From Desulfococcus sp041737845 (lineage in GTDB: Bacteria > Desulfobacterota > Desulfobacteria > Desulfobacterales > Desulfococcaceae), in contig NZ_JBGSQX010000045.1 of NCBI RefSeq assembly GCF_041737845.1, forward strand, positions 1 to 5,639: 5,639 nucleotides of DNA, given 5' to 3'. Of the stretch, positions 4,355-5,639 are shown piece after piece. How positions within the stretch are numbered: the first letter of the stretch is position 1; each line of letters starts with the position of its first letter. A program made the position numbers and the translations under genes. The notes below the pieces were generated by a model. That model saw nothing but the letters and a program-made list of their open reading frames with translations, made no database searches and had not been told where the DNA came from.

Positions 4355-5639
4355 TCATGCCGGCCAGAGGATCGGCAGCAGCCACACGGACACCAGGAGG
4401 GCGATGACGGTGAGGGGCACGCCGATCTTGACATAGTCTACGAAGCGATAGCCGCCGGGTCCCATGACGAGAAGATGGGCGGGGTGGGAGAGGGGGCTCG
4501 CGAAGCTCGACGACGCCGAGATGGCCACGGTCATCATGAGCAGATGGGGGGAGATTCCCAGGGTGTCGGCGGCGCTGAGGGCCACCGGCGCCATCAGCAC
4601 CACCAGGGCCGCGGTGGGGATGACCTGGGTGCCGACCACGGTGACGGCAAAGAGCGCGGCGACGACCCAGCGGGGGCCGAGGTCCCCCACCGCGGCCACC
4701 AGGGCGCCGGCTCCCATCTCGGCCGCCCCCGTGTTCTGGATGGCCACGCCCAGGGGCAGCATGCCGGCGATGAGAAACACGACCTTCCACTCGATGGCGC
4801 GATAGGCCTCCTCCATGCTCAGGCATCCGACGAGCACCATGAGGGTCGCCCCGGTGAGCCCGGCAACGGCGATGGGGACGAGGCCCGTGATGGCGGAAAG
4901 CAGGACCGCCAGCATGATGGCCGCGGCCACATGGGCCTTTTCCAGGCGCGGGGCCCGGGCGGCCGCTTCATCCAGCACCAGGAAATCGGGATCGCGGGAC
5001 ACCGCCTCCAGGTTGCGGCGCTGCCCGTACACCAGCATGGCGTCTCCGAACTGGAGCGGCATGTCCTGCAGCCCGGTGCGATAGGGGCGGCCTTTTCGCC
5101 AGACGGCCAGCACGCTGACGCCGTAGCGCTCGCGGAAAAGCAGGTCCGCCAGGGTCCGCCCCGCCAGGGTGGTCCTGGGCGAGAGCAGAACCTCCGTGAC
5201 GCCGATCTGCTGGGACTCCAGCTCGGCCGCAAGGCCCGCGCTCTGGGCCGCGATCTCCAGATCCTGAAGTCCCTTGAGGACGTCGAGGTCCCGCGAGGCG
5301 CCCTGGAGCACCAGCAGATCGCCGGCTTGAATCGTTTCATGGGGCGAAGGCATCAACAGCCATGCCTCGCCGCGGACGATGGCCGCCACGGTCAGGCCGA
5401 ATGCGCTGCCCAGACGGCTTTCGACCAGGTCCCGGTCCGTAAGAACCGACCCGGGGGGAACGCGCACGGGCAGCAGGTGGGCCCGGCCCCCGGTGACGGC
5501 GTTCACCGCGTCCATCGAAAGGGCGGCCATTTCAGAAACGAGGCCCCGGTGGAACACCTCTTCCACCGCATCCCGCTCCCCCTGCAGCAGCAGCCGATCC
5601 CCCGCGGCAAGCCTGCGCCGCCGCAGGTCCGCGACGGCC
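4355..5639 (-). CDS. SLC13/DASS-type anion symporter with RCK_C (TrkA_C) domains, 5' end outside window
   Basis: The frame is open to the window edge, so the N-terminal membrane half lies beyond it; 427 residues are visible. Numbering from the in-frame GTG at 5566, the order is: end of one RCK_C (AAGDRLLLQGERDAVEEV, just before residue 1), a second RCK_C at about 29-95 (LLPVRVPPGSVL...AGDLLVLQG), a third at about 122-190 (GVTEVLLSPRTTLAGRTL...FGDAMLVYG), then at least five membrane helices from about 211 to 401. GPGGYRFVDYVKIGVPL (369-385) and the S-rich SFASPLSHPAH segment (354-364) are typical of the C-terminal half of SLC13-like carriers, which move di- or tricarboxylates, sulfate or related anions, usually with Na+. 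RCK_C domains suggest cytosolic ligand control. The second signature, normally with S-N-T or S-N-N, reads VIPTAALVVLMAP, and the Asn expected in HPAN is His363. GTG 5566 is internal, not the start. The gene converges on the TIM-barrel gene. Confidence 0.9.
   Translation of the reverse strand, partial: AVADLRRRRLAAGDRLLLQGERDAVEEVFHRGLVSEMAALSMDAVNAVTGGRAHLLPVRVPPGSVLTDRDLVESRLGSAFGLTVAAIVRGEAWLLMPSPHETIQAGDLLVLQGASRDLDVLKGLQDLEIAAQSAGLAAELESQQIGVTEVLLSPRTTLAGRTLADLLFRERYGVSVLAVWRKGRPYRTGLQDMPLQFGDAMLVYGQRRNLEAVSRDPDFLVLDEAAARAPRLEKAHVAAAIMLAVLLSAITGLVPIAVAGLTGATLMVLVGCLSMEEAYRAIEWKVVFLIAGMLPLGVAIQNTGAAEMGAGALVAAVGDLGPRWVVAALFAVTVVGTQVIPTAALVVLMAPVALSAADTLGISPHLLMMTVAISASSSFASPLSHPAHLLVMGPGGYRFVDYVKIGVPLTVIALLVSVWLLPILWPA

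Noticed and set aside
4464..4805. Plus-strand frame inside the SLC13-like gene
   Set aside because: Ala/Thr/Arg-rich shadow of a transmembrane coding region on the minus strand; no ribosome site or domain.

Overview
The DNA is GC-rich, with dense gene packing, strong G/C preference at third codon positions and Shine-Dalgarno sites of the AGGAGG type. The gene content (TerC/YgdQ membrane protein, a small zinc-ribbon/winged-helix protein ending in an LRHME-like block, an ISOC-type isochorismatase, an SLC13 carrier with RCK_C domains) fits a bacterium, most likely a Desulfobacterota/deltaproteobacterial-type anaerobe. That placement rests on recalled family resemblance only. No RNA genes, CRISPR arrays or intact mobile elements are visible.

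Layout. Bases 1-208 hold a less GC-rich reading frame that looks like the C-terminus of a transposase. It runs directly into the surviving C-terminal half of a Na+/phosphate symporter with a PhoU-like tail (about 205-1413), so this gene appears to be broken at its 5' side. After a short GC-rich gap with a hairpin and a perfect TATAAT come a TerC-family (YgdQ-like) membrane protein (1488-2252) and, 26 bases later, a 122-residue zinc-ribbon/winged-helix protein (2279-2647); these two look co-transcribed. A separate isochorismatase-fold hydrolase follows (2733-3293). The stretch 3294-3541 has no intact gene. It holds an 8-bp inverted repeat and what I read as a decayed RelB/Phd-RelE type toxin-antitoxin module, cut off exactly where an xylose-isomerase-like TIM-barrel gene begins (3542-4333). 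On the opposite strand, converging on that gene, is an SLC13-type carrier with RCK_C regulatory domains (4355 to beyond the window edge).

How it fits together. The intact genes encode two membrane transporters or exporters, two small-molecule enzymes of unknown substrate and one possible regulator. I see no single pathway linking them. The window reads as ordinary housekeeping/transport DNA bearing two scars of mobile or selfish DNA: a transposase remnant that decapitated a phosphate transporter, and a toxin-antitoxin remnant lodged between two enzyme genes. I did not find convincing evidence for a new multi-gene system; the toxin-antitoxin fossil and the transposase/transporter junction are the most informative oddities.
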